Shown here piece by piece: positions 6,140 to 7,178 of a stretch of DNA of 7,178 nucleotides. The translations under genes and the position numbers were made by a program. How positions within the stretch are numbered: position 1 is the stretch's first letter; every line of letters begins with the position of its first letter. Under the pieces are notes generated by a model. It made no database searches. It was not told where the DNA came from and saw nothing but the letters and a program-made list of their open reading frames with translations. The DNA comes from Geodermatophilaceae bacterium (GTDB lineage: Bacteria; Actinomycetota; Actinomycetes; Mycobacteriales; Geodermatophilaceae), in NCBI GenBank assembly GCA_013812385.1, contig JACCTM010000007.1, positions 1-7,178 on the forward strand, written 5' to 3'.

Positions 6140-6856
6140 TCAGTCGCTGGTGGGCAGCGCGTTGACGTCGATGCCGCGCTCGAGCAGCCATGTGGCGGGA
6201 TCCACCCGCTCACCGTCGAGGCCGCCTGTGTAGACCTCAAAGTGCAGATGCGGACCGGTTGAGTAACCCGTGGATCCCACTTCGGCGATTGTCTCGCCAC
6301 CCTGCACGATCTGGCCGGCCTCGACGAGCACCTTGGACATGTGGCCGTAAACGGTCACGTCGCCGTTCTCGTGCTGCAAGTAGATGACGTTGCCGAACCC
6401 GCTCGCGGGGCCGGCTTCGAGCACCACCCCGGCATCCGGGGCGACGATCGGGGTAGCCGTCGGCGCGGCGATGTCGACGCCCTGATGCATGGTTCCCCAG
6501 CGCATGCAGAAACAACTGGTGAGCCGGCCGGACACGGGAAGGAAGTATTCGACTATCGCGTCGCGCTCGGAACGTGAGGCGGCTAACAATTCAAGGCGAG
6601 CTGCTGCCTCGGCCTCGGAGATGGCCTGGCGGGGGGTGCCGTCGCCGCCGAGCGGAATGCCGGTGTCGCTGCCGATGCCGTACAGGCTGTCCGCACTCAC
6701 CGCTGGCGGCTTCTCTGGACCGGGGATGACGCCGGGCGCCGCGGCCAGTACGGCACCGATCACGAGTGCGGCGAGGATCAGAGGGCCGCGGTTGCTGGGG
6801 GGTCGCGGAATGCGACTGGCCTCGCGCTGCGCGCAAGGCGTGCGGTGACGCGACAC
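6140..6856 (-). CDS. membrane-anchored M23 metallopeptidase (LytM-like, Rv0950c-like)
   Basis: A 238-residue cell-wall hydrolase or hydrolase-like protein. A basic N-terminus (1-23) is followed by a hydrophobic segment at about 24-45, which should anchor it with the catalytic part outside. Residues 78-105 are Ala/Glu-rich and probably helical. The LytM domain has the zinc motif HQGVD (H124, D128), YGHM (H172) and HLH (203-205), all the residues needed for peptidoglycan endopeptidase activity. The substrate cross-bridge cannot be told. The usual TSGFG-type loop before the HxxxD motif is TSCFC here (113-117). GTG 6856 is preferred because AGGGG lies four bases upstream and the predicted mRNA begins at 6905. 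A longer frame back to TTG 6940 would start upstream of the predicted promoter -10. A structured leader precedes it. It stands alone, convergent with pcrA. Confidence 0.92.
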   Translation of the reverse strand: MSRHRTPCAQREASRIPRPPSNRGPLILAALVIGAVLAAAPGVIPGPEKPPAVSADSLYGIGSDTGIPLGGDGTPRQAISEAEAAARLELLAASRSERDAIVEYFLPVSGRLTSCFCMRWGTMHQGVDIAAPTATPIVAPDAGVVLEAGPASGFGNVIYLQHENGDVTVYGHMSKVLVEAGQIVQGGETIAEVGSTGYSTGPHLHFEVYTGGLDGERVDPATWLLERGIDVNALPTSD

Positions 6857-6882
6857 CAGACCCCTATGGTTCGGACAGCAGA

Positions 6883-6905
6883 ACGGAGCCCTTGTTCGGC
6901 TCCGT
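6883..6905 (-). promoter_or_regulatory. hairpin at the predicted 5' end of the M23 mRNA
   Basis: On the minus strand ACGGAGCC and GGCTCCGT form a perfect 8-bp stem with the 7-base loop GAACAAG. Its first base (6905) is the predicted transcription start, so the hairpin would cap the 49-base untranslated leader. It is not followed by a T-run (TCTGCTG), so RNA stability or protein binding is likelier than termination. Confidence 0.45.
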
Positions 6906-6911
6906 GACGCG

Positions 6912-6940
6912 ACCGTAACCAACCCGTGCACGGGATGCAA
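6912..6940 (-). promoter_or_regulatory. candidate M23 peptidase promoter with a palindrome in its spacer
   Basis: On the minus strand -35 TTGCAT (6940-6935), a 17-base spacer and -10 TACGGT (6917-6912, fits TAnnnT). The spacer contains the perfect 12-bp palindrome CCCGTGCACGGG (6923-6934), a possible operator positioned to compete with RNA polymerase. The -35 match is weak. Confidence 0.4.
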
Positions 6941-6969
6941 ACCTTCCGCGCCGGTAACTTCCGATTAGC

Positions 6970-7001
6970 TTGACAGCCGGCAACGTCATCGTTGCTAGCG
7001 T
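6970..7001 (+). promoter_or_regulatory. candidate promoter of the right-edge gene
   Basis: TTGACA (6970-6975) is a perfect -35, and TGCTAGCGT (6993-7001) contains TAGCGT (TAnnnT) with an extended -10 TGn. The spacer is 20 bases, longer than usual. It contains the inverted repeat GCAACG-TCAT-CGTTGC (6980-6995). Transcription would start a few bases before ATG 7012, again giving a near-leaderless mRNA. Confidence 0.4.
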
Positions 7002-7011
7002 CCTACCCGAT

Positions 7012-7178
7012 ATGCCTGCGAACAAACAACCGGCGCGCCCCGCTGCGGTGAGCCGCTCAGCCAGGCCCCGTACGGCGCAGAGGCGCCCCACCAAACCGAC
7101 CTCGACCAGGCCGGCCCGGCGGGAACCGGCCGGCGAGGTCGTCCTCGGGAATGTGCCGAGCGTCACCCGCCTTGTGGG
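7012..7178 (+). CDS. unidentified protein with basic N-terminus (continues past the right edge)
   Basis: ATG 7012 opens a frame of 55 complete codons that runs off the right edge without a stop. Residues 1-40 are rich in Arg, Pro, Ala and Thr with many positive charges, and read as a disordered cytosolic tail. From about residue 41 (GEVVLGNVPSVTRLV) a more ordered part may begin. I do not recognise it. In M. tuberculosis I recall sucC after the M23 gene, but this N-terminus is unlike SucC. A membrane protein with a basic cytosolic tail is possible, but no membrane segment is reached. Support for the start: a promoter candidate just upstream, no competing frame, and a tail composition common in actinobacteria. 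There is no Shine-Dalgarno. Confidence 0.55.
   Translation, partial: MPANKQPARPAAVSRSARPRTAQRRPTKPTSTRPARREPAGEVVLGNVPSVTRLV

Noticed and set aside
6857..7011. A ydaO-type (cyclic-di-AMP) riboswitch before the M23 gene
   Set aside because: This riboswitch often precedes actinobacterial cell-wall hydrolases, so I looked, but the conserved CAGCUAAC-type 3' segment and the paired GGGGU/GUAGG elements are not present in order.
6864..7166. A 100-codon minus-strand frame across the M23 leader and the right-edge gene
   Set aside because: It covers two promoter candidates and has no domain signal; the plus-strand frame from 7012 is better supported.
1..7178. tRNA or rRNA genes, CRISPR repeats, insertion sequences, attachment sites
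   Set aside because: No cloverleaf, no regularly spaced repeats, no transposase or integrase frame and no long direct or inverted repeats were seen on either strand.

Overview
The window is high-GC DNA, with GTG starts, compact gene packing and protein types that point to an actinomycete. The central block is a divergent/convergent set: an AroQ-delta chorismate mutase (minus strand), a PcrA/UvrD1 helicase (plus) and an M23 metallopeptidase (minus). From memory this is the same order as Rv0948c-Rv0949-Rv0950c of Mycobacterium tuberculosis. The genus cannot be fixed from this window, and both edges differ from that M. tuberculosis arrangement.

Left part (1-3481, all minus strand). Chorismate mutase (3481 to 3128) is followed after 30 bases by a PIG-L/LmbE-family zinc deacetylase (3097 to 2366). 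After a gap of about 155 bases comes a BioD/MobB-like P-loop NTPase of unknown role (2210 to 1098). It overlaps by four bases (GTGA) the start of an ABC exporter with fused membrane and ATPase parts, which runs off the left edge just before its Walker A motif. The last two genes are probably translationally coupled. Whether all four share one transcript is uncertain.

The divergent region 3482-3740 is the most interesting part. On the minus strand, a promoter (TTGGCC-N17-CATACT) is placed so that transcription should begin at the G of a GTG codon at 3630. That GTG opens a 21-codon ORF containing Phe-Tyr-Tyr-Gly-Tyr. Downstream lie two hairpins and then a GC-rich hairpin followed by TTTT, all ahead of the Shine-Dalgarno and start of chorismate mutase. 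This has the layout of a ribosome-mediated attenuator sensing Phe/Tyr supply with a leaderless leader peptide. No strong antiterminator pairing was found by eye. On the plus strand, pcrA has a TAnnnT -10 and a degenerate match to the mycobacterial DNA-damage (RecA-NDp/PafBC) promoter, with no Shine-Dalgarno.

Right part. PcrA (3741-6107) is complete, with all SF1A helicase motifs and the C-terminal Tudor-like domain. It converges on the M23 peptidase (6856 to 6140), a membrane-anchored cell-wall hydrolase. The divergent region 6857-7011 holds the peptidase promoter, with a perfect 12-bp palindrome in its spacer and a hairpin at the predicted 5' end of the mRNA. It also holds a promoter candidate for an unidentified plus-strand gene (7012 to beyond the right edge) with a very basic N-terminus.
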